Assembly: GCF_005938625.1 (NCBI RefSeq)
Contig: NZ_VCNJ01000017.1
Coordinates: 122,611-186,610, forward strand
Length of the DNA stretch: 64,000 nucleotides
Source of the DNA: Pseudomonas fluorescens
GTDB taxonomy: Bacteria; Pseudomonadota; Gammaproteobacteria; Pseudomonadales; Pseudomonadaceae
Direction: 5' to 3'
The translations under genes were made by a program, and so were the position numbers. The stretch's first letter is position 1. Every line of letters begins with the position of its first letter. Positions 20,834-29,762 of the stretch are shown here, piece after piece. A model generated the notes under the pieces. That model did not search any database. It saw only the letters and a program-made list of their open reading frames with translations, and had not been told where the DNA came from.

Positions 20834-21559
20834 TCAGGAAACCTCTGCCAGAGGCTTGCGCGCAACGACATTCACCAACGTCTCTTCGCGCTGCCCGAAC
20901 GGCTTGGGTTTGAGTAAGCCGAACCGCTCCAGCAAACCAAAATCCTTCGACCGGCTCCACCACAGATACGGGTAGGAAACATTGCCCTCGGCAAACTCAA
21001 ACCCTTGCTCGCGAATCATCTGCAGATACTGCGCCGCACTCTTCTGCACGTGCATCGGATGACGGAACAGCCAGCGAATCACCCACGTATCAATGTATGC
21101 CTCGGTGGACTCGGCGAACAGCAGATAGCCGCCCGGTTTCAGCACCCGATAAAACTCGGCCAGGGCCTTTTCCTGCTCAACCAGATGATGAAAAGTCTGG
21201 TGGCAGAACAACAGATCAACGCTGGCATCCGGCACATTGAGCGTCGCGCAATCGCTGCCGATCAATTCCACCTCCAGTTCCAGACGCGCCGCTTCTGCGC
21301 CGCTCAATTCAAGGCTGTGCGGGTCAGCATCAACGCCGATCAGACGCTGGGGCGCGAAGGTCTGGCGCAGGTGACCGAACGACTTGCCCTGACCGCAACC
21401 GGCGTCCAGCAACACCGGGTTTTGCGGCAGCGCTTCACTGAACAGTCCGCGCAGATCATTGATCGCCACGCGCAACACATGGTGCTGCCAGGTGTGGCTG
21501 CGCAGGAACCAGAAACCGAAGCGGGTCTCCTCGACGTAGCTGTCGCTCAAGTAATTCAT
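20834..21559 (-). CDS. SAM-dependent methyltransferase
   Basis: A 241-residue class I methyltransferase with the SAM site LLDAGCGQGKSFG, the acidic GVDADP after strand 2, and the post-motif VLKPGGYLLFAE. It overlaps the flavoenzyme gene by four bases (ATGA). In aryl polyene clusters methyltransferases modify the aromatic head, by O- or C-methylation; which applies here cannot be read. The last third (YPYLWWSRSKDFG) is not part of the core fold. Confidence 0.85.
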   Translation of the reverse strand: MNYLSDSYVEETRFGFWFLRSHTWQHHVLRVAINDLRGLFSEALPQNPVLLDAGCGQGKSFGHLRQTFAPQRLIGVDADPHSLELSGAEAARLELEVELIGSDCATLNVPDASVDLLFCHQTFHHLVEQEKALAEFYRVLKPGGYLLFAESTEAYIDTWVIRWLFRHPMHVQKSAAQYLQMIREQGFEFAEGNVSYPYLWWSRSKDFGLLERFGLLKPKPFGQREETLVNVVARKPLAEVS

Positions 21560-22803
21560 GGGGCGTCCTTTGCACAGAGTTCGGAGATCATTTTCAAGCG
21601 GCGGCGCGCTTCGCTGACGAACGGGTTGCGTTCGTCCCAGGCGTAACCGGCGAGGATCGAGCAGATCATCCGACGGATTTCTGGCTGACTGTCTTCATAA
21701 AAAATCACGTCCTGAAAGGTGCCGGCGTACCAGCCCTCGACGTAGCAGCGGAAGGTGTCGACGCCACGTTTCAACGGCTCGGCGAACTCGCTTTGCCAGT
21801 CGACGGTTTCACCCTGCAACTGACGGTGCAGCACCGCGGCGGCCATGCTCGCCGAGCGCATGGCGATGGTCACGCCGGAGGAAAACACCGGGTCGAGAAA
21901 TTCCGCCGCGTTGCCGAGCAGTGCGAAGCCCGGCCCGTGCAAGGTTTTCACATTGGCCGCGTAGCCGCCGAGGGTGCGCGCGGGGGTATCCCAGACAGCG
22001 TTGTTCAGCACGCCGGCAAGGCTCGGGGTTTCGGCGATGAAACCGCGCAGGCAGGCATCCAGATCGCTGTCGCGGCCGTTGAAATGCTCTTGCGCCGCGA
22101 CCACGCCCACCGAGCAACGACCGTTGCTGAACGGTATTGTCCAGAACCAGACATCGCGGTGCTCTGGATGGGTGGTGACGAGAATTTTTTCGCGGTCGAA
22201 TGCCGGGTTGTCGATGTGATCTTCGACGTGGGTGAAGACTGCCTGGCGCACCGGGAAATTCGACGGCGCTTCGAGGTCCAGCAGTCGCGACAACACGCGA
22301 CCGTAGCCGCTGGCGTCGAGGACGAAATCCGCTTCGACGCGGTACTTACTGCCGTCTTCGCGGCGCACATCCAGCTGCGGTTTCGTCCGCTCGAAATCGA
22401 CGCTGACGATGGCGTCGCCGTAGCGGATTTCCGCGCCTTGCAGCGCCGCTTGATCGGCCAGCAGTTTGTCGAAATCGGCGCGTTGCACCTGAAACGTGGT
22501 CGGTTTGCCGCCGGTAAAGGTGTCACCGAAATCGAAGGCGCTGTAACGCTCACCCCAGGCGAATGCGGCGCCGGTCTTGCGCTGGAATCCGGCGGCATTG
22601 ACAGCGTCGAGCATGCCGGCCTCTTCGACGAAATCCAGGCAATGGCTGAGCAGGCTTTCACCGATGGAAAAGCGTGGAAAGTGCTGGCGCTCGATCACCA
22701 GTACATCGTGGCCCTTGCGCTTGAGCAACGCTGCAGCAATGGCGCCGGACGGGCCAGCGCCGATGATCACGACCTGACGGGATTCCATTTCAACGATTGG
22801 CAC
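21556..22803 (-). CDS. FAD-dependent halogenase-like oxidoreductase
   Basis: A 415-residue flavoprotein of the FAD-dependent halogenase/monooxygenase superfamily. The FAD site is GAGPSGAIAA near residues 15-24, and SIGESLL at 46-52 is the usual halogenase-type segment. Residues 219-224 (WFWTIP) fit the WxWxIP motif that marks flavin-dependent halogenases, and Lys76 in FQRKTGAAF lies where the catalytic lysine is expected. The GTG at 22803 has GGAG seven bases before it and overlaps the antiporter gene by 14 bases. Halogenation of the polyene head would recall brominated xanthomonadins. A non-halogenating oxidoreductase is possible. Confidence 0.75.
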   Translation of the reverse strand: MPIVEMESRQVVIIGAGPSGAIAAALLKRKGHDVLVIERQHFPRFSIGESLLSHCLDFVEEAGMLDAVNAAGFQRKTGAAFAWGERYSAFDFGDTFTGGKPTTFQVQRADFDKLLADQAALQGAEIRYGDAIVSVDFERTKPQLDVRREDGSKYRVEADFVLDASGYGRVLSRLLDLEAPSNFPVRQAVFTHVEDHIDNPAFDREKILVTTHPEHRDVWFWTIPFSNGRCSVGVVAAQEHFNGRDSDLDACLRGFIAETPSLAGVLNNAVWDTPARTLGGYAANVKTLHGPGFALLGNAAEFLDPVFSSGVTIAMRSASMAAAVLHRQLQGETVDWQSEFAEPLKRGVDTFRCYVEGWYAGTFQDVIFYEDSQPEIRRMICSILAGYAWDERNPFVSEARRRLKMISELCAKDAP

Positions 22804-23953
22804 GTGAACTCCGGGGCAAAGGATGTTGCAGATTCAATGGCGCGCGATGCAGACCGATCAGGGCCGGTAGCAGCGTCGCGATCAGGCCCATCAGCATCAG
22901 CGCGAAGTACAGCGCCGGGGTGATGAGTTGTTGTTGCAAGAGCAGATTGAGAAAGACGATTTCGCTTAGGCCACGAATATTGAGCAGCACGCTTTCACGC
23001 CAGCGGCTGGCGCCTTCGAACGAGGCGCCGGCCCAGCCGAGACCGAGCCAGTTGCCGAGCAGTTTACTGGCAATCGGCAACAGCAGCAGCGCCGCCCATT
23101 GCGCCGCGCCGAGGCTGGCGAGGGCGCTGTGTACATCGATCTGGACGATGCCGAACGTCAGAATCAGCGGAATCGCCAGCCACGTTTGCAAACGGCTCAT
23201 CCAGCGCGCCGGCAAGGGCAACACCAGCGGCACTTTCAGCGCGGCCATGCACAGCAGATAGCCGATGCCGAAGATCAGCGCGTTGAGTTTGTAATGCTCG
23301 GCCATCACCAGCAGCGCGAAAAAAACGAGGCTGTAGGTCAGCGGCCGGCGCACACGCAACAGACTTAAAAGCAACGGCACACACGCGAGTCCCAGTGGCA
23401 GCAACAGACTGCTCAGATGCAGACTGCCCTGGGCGAGGCCGAACAGCGTCCAGCAGGTCAGATCAATGAGGATCGCGGTTTGCACCAGGCGGCGCGTGGC
23501 GGCGGGCGGGTAATCGATGTGGCGCAGATACAGGTACAGCACCGGGATCGCGGTAATCGCGAACACCAGGCCGATGGCCAGCGAGTTGAGCCACGGTTGC
23601 GCCGGCAGTAGCCAATAAGCCGCGGCAAGACCACAGGCGAACGGCACGGCGAAACTCGGCACGGCGATTTTCACACTCTGCCGATCCAGTTTCAGATCGA
23701 TCACATCACTGAGAATGTGCCCGAGCAGCAGGGCAAAGCTCAGGCTGTAGAGGTTTTTCAGCCAGTCTGGCGCGATCAGTTCGGCACCGCTGAGCTGCCA
23801 GCCCGGCTCGATCCAGAAGTACATCAGCAGCGGCAAGCCGAAGCTCGCCAGCAACAACTGGCTGACAATCGGAATCAGGCCGAAGTGGCGGCCAACACGA
23901 GTGGCCACGGCGAACAACGCCATGGTCAGCAGCCAGAAAACGGCGACCATCAT
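22790..23953 (-). CDS. Kef/CPA2-like membrane antiporter in the APE operon
   Basis: A 387-residue polytopic membrane protein with about 11-12 hydrophobic segments. AITAIPVLYLYLRHIDY, then TAILIDLTCWTLF, matches the core helices of cation:proton antiporters of the Kef/CPA2 kind, where an acidic residue in the second segment carries ions. No TrkA-N regulatory domain follows. The ATG at 23953 overlaps the stop of the MMPL gene (ATGA). It is clearly translated with the pigment genes. The transported ion or molecule is unknown. Confidence 0.65.
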   Translation of the reverse strand: MMVAVFWLLTMALFAVATRVGRHFGLIPIVSQLLLASFGLPLLMYFWIEPGWQLSGAELIAPDWLKNLYSLSFALLLGHILSDVIDLKLDRQSVKIAVPSFAVPFACGLAAAYWLLPAQPWLNSLAIGLVFAITAIPVLYLYLRHIDYPPAATRRLVQTAILIDLTCWTLFGLAQGSLHLSSLLLPLGLACVPLLLSLLRVRRPLTYSLVFFALLVMAEHYKLNALIFGIGYLLCMAALKVPLVLPLPARWMSRLQTWLAIPLILTFGIVQIDVHSALASLGAAQWAALLLLPIASKLLGNWLGLGWAGASFEGASRWRESVLLNIRGLSEIVFLNLLLQQQLITPALYFALMLMGLIATLLPALIGLHRAPLNLQHPLPRSSRANR

Positions 23954-26289
23954 GCCGCTGGCTCCGCGACTGTCGCGGTGTGTTCGTGACGTCCGGCCCA
24001 CGGTGCGAGCATGAAGCTGAAGGCCAGACCGAGGCTCACCGACAGACCGAAGTTGCTCACCGCCGGCGTGCTGGACACCGCCAGCAAACCAAACGACAGC
24101 CACGTCGTCACAGCGGCCAGCAAGGTGCCGAGCAGGCTCACCGCCGCACCACCGACTTGTTCACGCATGAGAATCGCGTAATCGACGCTGATTGCCGTCA
24201 CCAGCAGCAGGCCGAACAGGCTGAACAGGGTCAGTGGCTGACCGAGCCAGCCAAGGCTGGCGAGACTGCACAGCGCAGCGAGCAGCGGCAGGGCGACAAT
24301 GCGTAGCGCGCCGCCGAGACCGAACGGCAGCATCAGCACCAGCACGATCAACGCGCAGGAGGCGAGTTTCAGTTCAGCAGCGCTGATCTGCGTCGCCGCA
24401 AAAACTTCATTCAATTCACCGAGGCGATCGACCAGCATCACCCCCGGCAAGTCCAGCGCTTGCACGCGCAACAGCGCCGGGTTGTTCAAGCCTTGCAGGC
24501 TGGTTATCGCCGCCACGCCAGCCTCGCTCGGGCCGAGCCAAAGCATGCGATAAGGCTCGCCGAGCGGGCCGGCCAGTGCCGCGTCGATGTCTTCGGCGGG
24601 CACGGTCTGCAGCTGTTGCAGTTCGCTTTGCAGGGCGGCGAGCGGTACACCGAGGTCGAGCAGTGGCTGCCAGTATTGCGGCAGTTTGTTCAGCGCCTCG
24701 CGCACCTGTTCTTGCTGGTTCGGTGGGCTGACCAATTGATCGAGGGCCAGATAACCTTGCAGCTTGTCGAGGTTGACCAGTTGCTGCAGACGCTCGCTCA
24801 GCGCGGCCTGACGCTCGAGCAATTGCTGCTGATTGTCGGCGCGCACGAGGAAGAACTGGCTGGTGGGCTGATAGCCGGTGATACGCGCGATGGCCTGCGC
24901 CTCGTCGGTCAGATGATGCGGTGCGCCGACCCATTGGCGGATGTCATTCTTGCTTTGCAGCTGTACCAGACCGCCCACGCAGAATGCGATCAGCAGCGCC
25001 AGCAACACCGGTGTGCGCACGCGCTCGAGAAGTTTTTCGCGCAGGTTGACCATGCGCTCGGCCAGATGCAGCGGCCACTGCGCGGGGCGCAGTTCGACGT
25101 TTTTCAACAGCGCCGGCAACAGGCATACCGCCGACAAATAGGCACCGAGCAATCCAGCGGCAGAGAACACGGCGATTTGCGTCAGTGCCGGGAACGGCGT
25201 CCACGCCAGCGCCAGATAACCGATGGCGCTGGTGATCAGGCTCAGGGTCAGCCCGGACAAGGTCAAGCGCAACGCCGGCCAACTGCGCCACGGCTTCAGG
25301 CTCCAGCTCTTCGACAGATAGTGCAGCGGATAATCCACGGCCACGCCGATCAGGCTGGAACCGAGCACCAGCGTCATCACATGCATGTGACCGAATAACG
25401 CCACACACGCCACCGCACCGAACAACATGCCGACCAATACCGGCACAAACGCCAGCAACACGCGCCAGCGGCGAAACGCCAACAGCAGCAACAGCAGAAT
25501 GCCGACGGTGGCACCGCCGCCGACCCAGGTCATTTCGCGAGTGGCTTGTTGCTGACCGTTGGCCGCGTACAGCAAACCGCTGGCGGCCAGTAGTTGCACG
25601 CCGGATTTCGCGGCCTGTTCGCGACTGTGTTGCAGCAGCGCGGCGACTTGCAGCGGCAGGTTCATGTCAAAGGCGTTGCCGGTGGTGCGCGCCCGCAGCA
25701 GCACCCAGCTCTTGCCGTCGGCATCGGCAATCAACGCGCCGCTGCCGATGTCCAGTTGCACCGAACCGTGCTGCGGCTGGCTGTTCTGGATGCGCCCGGT
25801 CAGGCCGAGCCAGTCGTCCTGACTCGGCACCAGACTGAAACCGCTGAACGGGTCGAACAGGGCTTGTACGCGCTGCTGAATGAATGCGTCGGGGTGTTCG
25901 ATCAGCAGTTGCCGGTCATCCGCCGAGAGCATCGCCAGCCGCCCTTGCAGCAGTTGCGTGCGCAGCGCTGGCAGGTCTGCTTGCAGGTTCCACTGCACCT
26001 TTTCGAACAACCCGCTGGCCTGCCATTGCTCACCCAGGGTCTGCGCCATGGTGACGGCCTGCTGGCGATCGGTGTGGCCGACCAGCACCAGCATTTCGCG
26101 GTTGAGCGGTTCCTGCATACGCTGCTCGGCGCGCTGTTCAAGAGCGTCCGGATGAGTGCCGGGCACCAGCTCCATCAGGTTCGCCGACAGCGGCGCACCG
26201 TCGCGCCATTGCCAACCGGCCAGCGCGACGACCGCCAGCAGCAGGATCAGGAACAGCCATGGCAGCCTGCGTTCACTCGGCAAAGTCAT
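23950..26289 (-). CDS. apeM: MMPL/RND-type exporter ApeM-like
   Basis: A 779-residue RND-superfamily membrane protein of the MMPL type. An N-terminal helix (LPWLFLILLLAVVALAGW) is followed by a large periplasmic loop to about residue 240, a block of helices (VGILLLLLLAFRRW, VLGSSLIGVAVDYPLHYL), a second periplasmic loop and a second helix block with VTAISVDYAILMREQVGG. The paired DY residues in the helices are the usual proton-relay positions. Together with the LolA-like gene before it, it probably lifts the pigment lipid out of the inner membrane. Confidence 0.85.
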   Translation of the reverse strand: MTLPSERRLPWLFLILLLAVVALAGWQWRDGAPLSANLMELVPGTHPDALEQRAEQRMQEPLNREMLVLVGHTDRQQAVTMAQTLGEQWQASGLFEKVQWNLQADLPALRTQLLQGRLAMLSADDRQLLIEHPDAFIQQRVQALFDPFSGFSLVPSQDDWLGLTGRIQNSQPQHGSVQLDIGSGALIADADGKSWVLLRARTTGNAFDMNLPLQVAALLQHSREQAAKSGVQLLAASGLLYAANGQQQATREMTWVGGGATVGILLLLLLAFRRWRVLLAFVPVLVGMLFGAVACVALFGHMHVMTLVLGSSLIGVAVDYPLHYLSKSWSLKPWRSWPALRLTLSGLTLSLITSAIGYLALAWTPFPALTQIAVFSAAGLLGAYLSAVCLLPALLKNVELRPAQWPLHLAERMVNLREKLLERVRTPVLLALLIAFCVGGLVQLQSKNDIRQWVGAPHHLTDEAQAIARITGYQPTSQFFLVRADNQQQLLERQAALSERLQQLVNLDKLQGYLALDQLVSPPNQQEQVREALNKLPQYWQPLLDLGVPLAALQSELQQLQTVPAEDIDAALAGPLGEPYRMLWLGPSEAGVAAITSLQGLNNPALLRVQALDLPGVMLVDRLGELNEVFAATQISAAELKLASCALIVLVLMLPFGLGGALRIVALPLLAALCSLASLGWLGQPLTLFSLFGLLLVTAISVDYAILMREQVGGAAVSLLGTLLAAVTTWLSFGLLAVSSTPAVSNFGLSVSLGLAFSFMLAPWAGRHEHTATVAEPAA

Positions 26290-26875
26290 GTTGCTCCGCG
26301 TCGCTCAACGGTTGACTGGCGATGCTGTCCTGCATGCGCAGCACGGTGCTGTCGCCTTGGGTTTCCAGCAGTTCGATGGTTTGCACCAGCGCGCCGCCGT
26401 CGATGTTGATCTGGTTGAACACTTGCTTGAGCAAAAGCGAGCGCGGGGTCAGGGTCAGTTTCCACTGTTGTGCATCGCCGCTCAGCGCCAGTTCGAAATC
26501 ACGTTGCAGGCCACTGCTGTCGCCTTGCAGCACGGCGAGAAACAAGCGGTTCTGCTCGGCACCGGCACTCTTGTTCGGCAGCAACTGCCAGCCGTTATCG
26601 TCGCGGCGAGCGATGCCTTTGGCGCTGATGCGGTAATCCTGCTGCAGCGGCGTTTTCAGTAACCAGAGCAGGCCGTGGTTTTTGGCGAGAACAAAACTGC
26701 CCTTGCTGATCAGCGGCTGCGGTAATGCACGCAGGTGCTTTTCCTGAATGAACTGGCCGTGGATCACGTCCGGTTTCGCCAGTTGTGCGCTGAGTTGTTG
26801 CAGGTCGAAGGCGTTGGCCAGCGCTGACAGCGTCAGCAGCGCCAATACGCTCAGGCTTTTAACCAAAACATTCAT
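26273..26875 (-). CDS. apeL: LolA-like periplasmic carrier ApeL-like
   Basis: A 200-residue exported protein: signal peptide MNVLVKSLSVLALLTLSALANA, then the LolA-type opening LQQLSAQLAKPDVIHGQFIQEKHLRAL and the repeated beta-strand pattern (KGSFVLAKNHGLLWLLKTP). The fold holds a lipid tail while crossing the periplasm. It shares four bases with the thioesterase gene before it and overlaps the MMPL gene after it by 17 bases. The pairing LolA-like plus MMPL is typical of APE clusters. Confidence 0.83.
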   Translation of the reverse strand: MNVLVKSLSVLALLTLSALANAFDLQQLSAQLAKPDVIHGQFIQEKHLRALPQPLISKGSFVLAKNHGLLWLLKTPLQQDYRISAKGIARRDDNGWQLLPNKSAGAEQNRLFLAVLQGDSSGLQRDFELALSGDAQQWKLTLTPRSLLLKQVFNQINIDGGALVQTIELLETQGDSTVLRMQDSIASQPLSDAEQHDFAE

Positions 26876-27297
26876 CGCAGCATCCTTTCCACGGCATCGG
26901 TAAAGACCTTTGGCGAAGCCAGTTGCATCTCACGGCTGCTGACTTCAACGGCGACCTGCACCGAGCTGGCGCGAGTCAAGCGTTCGCCGCTGTGCAGGTC
27001 GGTGATCAGGTAATTGATCTTCAGACGGTTTTCCCATTCGACCAGACTGGCGCGCACATTCAGGCGCTGACCGAACACCGCGCCGCGCACATAGCGCAGT
27101 TGCAGGTCGATGATCGGCCAGGCGTAACCGGACTCGACCATGTGCGTGTAGTTGTGGCCGATCTTGTCGAGCAACGCACAACGGGCGACTTCGAGGTATT
27201 TGACGTAATGGCCGTGCCAGACCACGTGCATCGTGTCGACGTCGAAAAACGGCACGAGGATTTCGGTGTCGGCGTGAAGCACTCCGGCGCTACGCAT
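26872..27297 (-). CDS. apeK: 4HBT-type thioesterase ApeK-like
   Basis: A 141-residue single hotdog-fold thioesterase. VPFFDVDTMHVVWHGHYVKYLEVAR contains the Asp and the Trp-His-Gly-His-Tyr segment of the 4-hydroxybenzoyl-CoA thioesterase family. It would release or trim acyl chains from ACP or CoA. The ATG at 27297 has GGAGG just before it and overlaps the ammonia-lyase gene by eight bases. The natural substrate is inferred from the cluster only. Confidence 0.83.
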   Translation of the reverse strand: MRSAGVLHADTEILVPFFDVDTMHVVWHGHYVKYLEVARCALLDKIGHNYTHMVESGYAWPIIDLQLRYVRGAVFGQRLNVRASLVEWENRLKINYLITDLHSGERLTRASSVQVAVEVSSREMQLASPKVFTDAVERMLR

Positions 27298-28834
27298 GCA
27301 GCCTCCAGTGTTGCGCAGCGATGCGTTGCAGGCACAGGCGCAATTCGCCTTCCAAGGCGCGGTCTTCGATCACCGGCGGGAAGTCCTTGGCCAGTTCTGC
27401 GTGCATTGCCGCCAGCGACGGCGGCAACGGCCGGGCATCTTCGGCTTGAGCACGCAGCCACACGCCCTGGTTGGCGGCGAGCAATGTCGCGGCAGCGACC
27501 TGTTCGGTCAGTTCCAGCACACGGATTGCATCGCGGGCGGCGATGGTGCCCATGCTCACCTTGTCCTGGTTGTGGCACTCGGTGGAACGCGAGAACACGC
27601 TGGCCGGCATGGTGTTTTTCAACGCTTCGGCGGTCCAGGCGCTGGTGCCGATCTGCACGGCTTTGAAACCATGGTTGATCATTGCACGATCCGCCGGAGC
27701 GCCGGACAGGTTGCTCGGCAGGCCGTGGTTGTAACGTTCGTCGACCAGCAAGGCGAGTTGCCGATCGAGCAGGTCGGCGACGTTGGCCACGAGGTTTTTC
27801 AGGCTGTCCATGGCGAACGCAATGTGCCCGCCGTAGAAGTGCCCACCGTGCAAAACGCGCTCGGCTTCGGCGTCGATGATCGGGTTGTCGTTGGCGCTGT
27901 TCAGTTCGGTCTCGATGAACGAACGCAGCCAGTTCAGGCTGTCGGCCAATACGCCGAGCACGTGCGGGGCGCAACGCAGCGAATAGCGATCCTGCAGGCG
28001 ATGCAGCGGCGCGGTCGGTGCGTCGATCGCCAGATCCTTGCGCAGCCATGCGGCGACCTGCATTTGCCCGGGATGCGGTTTGGCGGCGAACAGGCGCTCG
28101 TCGAAGTGCTCCGGATTGCCTTGCAGTGCGACCACATTGAGCGCGGTGATGCGCGTGGCCAGTTGCAGCAGATAGTCGGCGCGGGCGAAAGCGAGGCAGG
28201 CAAGGCCGGTCATCACGGCGGTGCCGTTCATCAGCGCCAGCGCTTCTTTCGGGCGCAACACCAGCGGCGTCCAGCCGAGTTCGCGATGCACATCGGCCGC
28301 CTGACGGCGCTCGCCACGGAACATCACTTCACGCTCGCCGGACAAGGTCGCGGCGACGTAGGACAACGGCGTCAGATCGCCGCTGGCGCCGACCGAGCCT
28401 TCTTCAGGAATCAGCGGCAGGATGTCGTATTCGAGAAAAGCGTGCAGGCGCTCGAGCAGTTCTACGCGTACCCCGGACACGCCGTGGCACAGCGACTGCA
28501 AACGCGCCGCGAGCACCGCGCGGGTGGCTTGCGCGTCGAGCAGTTTGCCGAGGCCGCAACCGTGGAAGGTGTAGAGGTGACGCGGCAACGCTTCGACGTG
28601 ATGCAACGGCACCGCGACCACGCAGGAGTCGCCGTAACCGGTGGTCACGCCGTAGATCACGCCTTCCTTGTCCAGTAGCGAATCGAGAAACCGCGCGCCC
28701 TTGGCGATGCGCTCGCGATAGTCGGCGTCGCTCTGCAACTGCACGGGCGCCTGACGGTTGGCCAGGGCCAGCACGTCTTCGATGCGCAATGGGCGTTCGC
28801 CGAAGGTTACCGGCTCATGGGTTGGCGTCGTCAT
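27290..28834 (-). CDS. Aromatic amino acid ammonia-lyase (HAL/PAL/TAL family)
   Basis: A 514-residue enzyme of the histidine/phenylalanine/tyrosine ammonia-lyase family. Ala150-Ser151-Gly152 in SVGASGDLTPL form the MIO cofactor, and Tyr61 in YGVTTGYG is the catalytic base loop. The residue pair that steers substrate choice reads Phe90-His91 in LYTFHGCGLG, unlike the common Ser-His (histidine), His-Leu (tyrosine) or Phe-Leu (phenylalanine) pairs. It probably supplies an arylacrylate starter for the polyene. It overlaps the acyltransferase gene by 20 bases. Confidence 0.88.
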   Translation of the reverse strand: MTTPTHEPVTFGERPLRIEDVLALANRQAPVQLQSDADYRERIAKGARFLDSLLDKEGVIYGVTTGYGDSCVVAVPLHHVEALPRHLYTFHGCGLGKLLDAQATRAVLAARLQSLCHGVSGVRVELLERLHAFLEYDILPLIPEEGSVGASGDLTPLSYVAATLSGEREVMFRGERRQAADVHRELGWTPLVLRPKEALALMNGTAVMTGLACLAFARADYLLQLATRITALNVVALQGNPEHFDERLFAAKPHPGQMQVAAWLRKDLAIDAPTAPLHRLQDRYSLRCAPHVLGVLADSLNWLRSFIETELNSANDNPIIDAEAERVLHGGHFYGGHIAFAMDSLKNLVANVADLLDRQLALLVDERYNHGLPSNLSGAPADRAMINHGFKAVQIGTSAWTAEALKNTMPASVFSRSTECHNQDKVSMGTIAARDAIRVLELTEQVAAATLLAANQGVWLRAQAEDARPLPPSLAAMHAELAKDFPPVIEDRALEGELRLCLQRIAAQHWRLHA

Positions 28835-29762
28835 CGGTCTTCCAGAAAGGGTAAAAGTTGAACCATTGTTGCGGCGCTTCGAGGCAATAGTGACTCAGGC
28901 GCTGCGCATAGCGGGAGGCCCACTGATGAATGACCTGCTCGCGCTCGCTGCGCTTCCACACCACGGCGTCGGCGAAGGGTTCGAGGGTCAGGCGATAGTG
29001 ACCGTCTGGTTGCTTGAGGCACATCAACAGGTTGACCGGGCATTTCAGCAGACCGGCGAGCAGCCACGGGCCTTGCGGGAACGGCGCCGGATGGCCGAGG
29101 AAATCGACGGTCACGCTGCGCCCACCGTGCAGCGGCACACGGTCGCCGGCGATCGCCAGCCACTCGCCGCGCTCCAGCCGTTCGTGCAATTGCAGCATGA
29201 TCACCGGGTCGAGCTCACTGACCTGAATCAGGCGCAGATTGGTCGCTCCAGCCTCGCCCAGCAAACGGTTGAACTGCTCGGCATGCTTGGTGTGCACCAG
29301 CACGTTCATGGTGACCTTTTCACCGATCTCCGCCAGTGCGCGACAGACTTCGAGATTGCCCAGGTGAGCGCCGACCAGCAGTTGCCCGCGACTGCCGCGC
29401 AACTGGTTGCGCAGCAGCGCCGGGTCGATGATTTCGATCTGTTCGATTCGGAGTTTGCCGTTCCACACGTCGAGCTTGTCGAGCATCGAATCGGCGAACG
29501 CCATGAACTGGCCGAACACGCGCCATTGTGTAGGGCGCAACGCTTCGCGCTGACTCCAAGCGGCCAGGCGCTGCTGGTATTGCCAGGCACTGCGCCGGGC
29601 GGTGCGGCCGAACAGGAAAAAATACAGGACGATGCCGTATAGCAACGGGCTGAGCAGACGTCGCCCGAGGACCTTGGCGGCGAACGCGGTGAATTTCATC
29701 AGCAGGAAACTGCCGCGTTCCTCGCGGTCAGCCCAGTGCTTCTTGTCGGTTTCGCCAGTCAT
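28815..29762 (-). CDS. LpxL/HtrB-like acyltransferase of the APE cluster
   Basis: A 315-residue membrane acyltransferase of the LpxL family. An N-terminal hydrophobic stretch (LLSPLLYGIVLYFFLFGR) anchors it, and the HX4E active-site motif appears as GAHLGNLEV, with GDRVPLHGGR further on. The ATG at 29762 overlaps the glycosyltransferase stop (ATGA). Such enzymes in APE clusters are thought to add an acyl chain to the glycolipid anchor, not to lipid A. In E. coli type clusters this function is joined with the glycosyltransferase in one protein, as I recall; here they are two genes. Confidence 0.8.
   Translation of the reverse strand: MTGETDKKHWADREERGSFLLMKFTAFAAKVLGRRLLSPLLYGIVLYFFLFGRTARRSAWQYQQRLAAWSQREALRPTQWRVFGQFMAFADSMLDKLDVWNGKLRIEQIEIIDPALLRNQLRGSRGQLLVGAHLGNLEVCRALAEIGEKVTMNVLVHTKHAEQFNRLLGEAGATNLRLIQVSELDPVIMLQLHERLERGEWLAIAGDRVPLHGGRSVTVDFLGHPAPFPQGPWLLAGLLKCPVNLLMCLKQPDGHYRLTLEPFADAVVWKRSEREQVIHQWASRYAQRLSHYCLEAPQQWFNFYPFWKTDDDANP

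Noticed and set aside
28815..29762. Lipid A acyltransferase LpxL
   Set aside because: The family fits, but the gene is embedded in the APE operon with overlapping neighbours.
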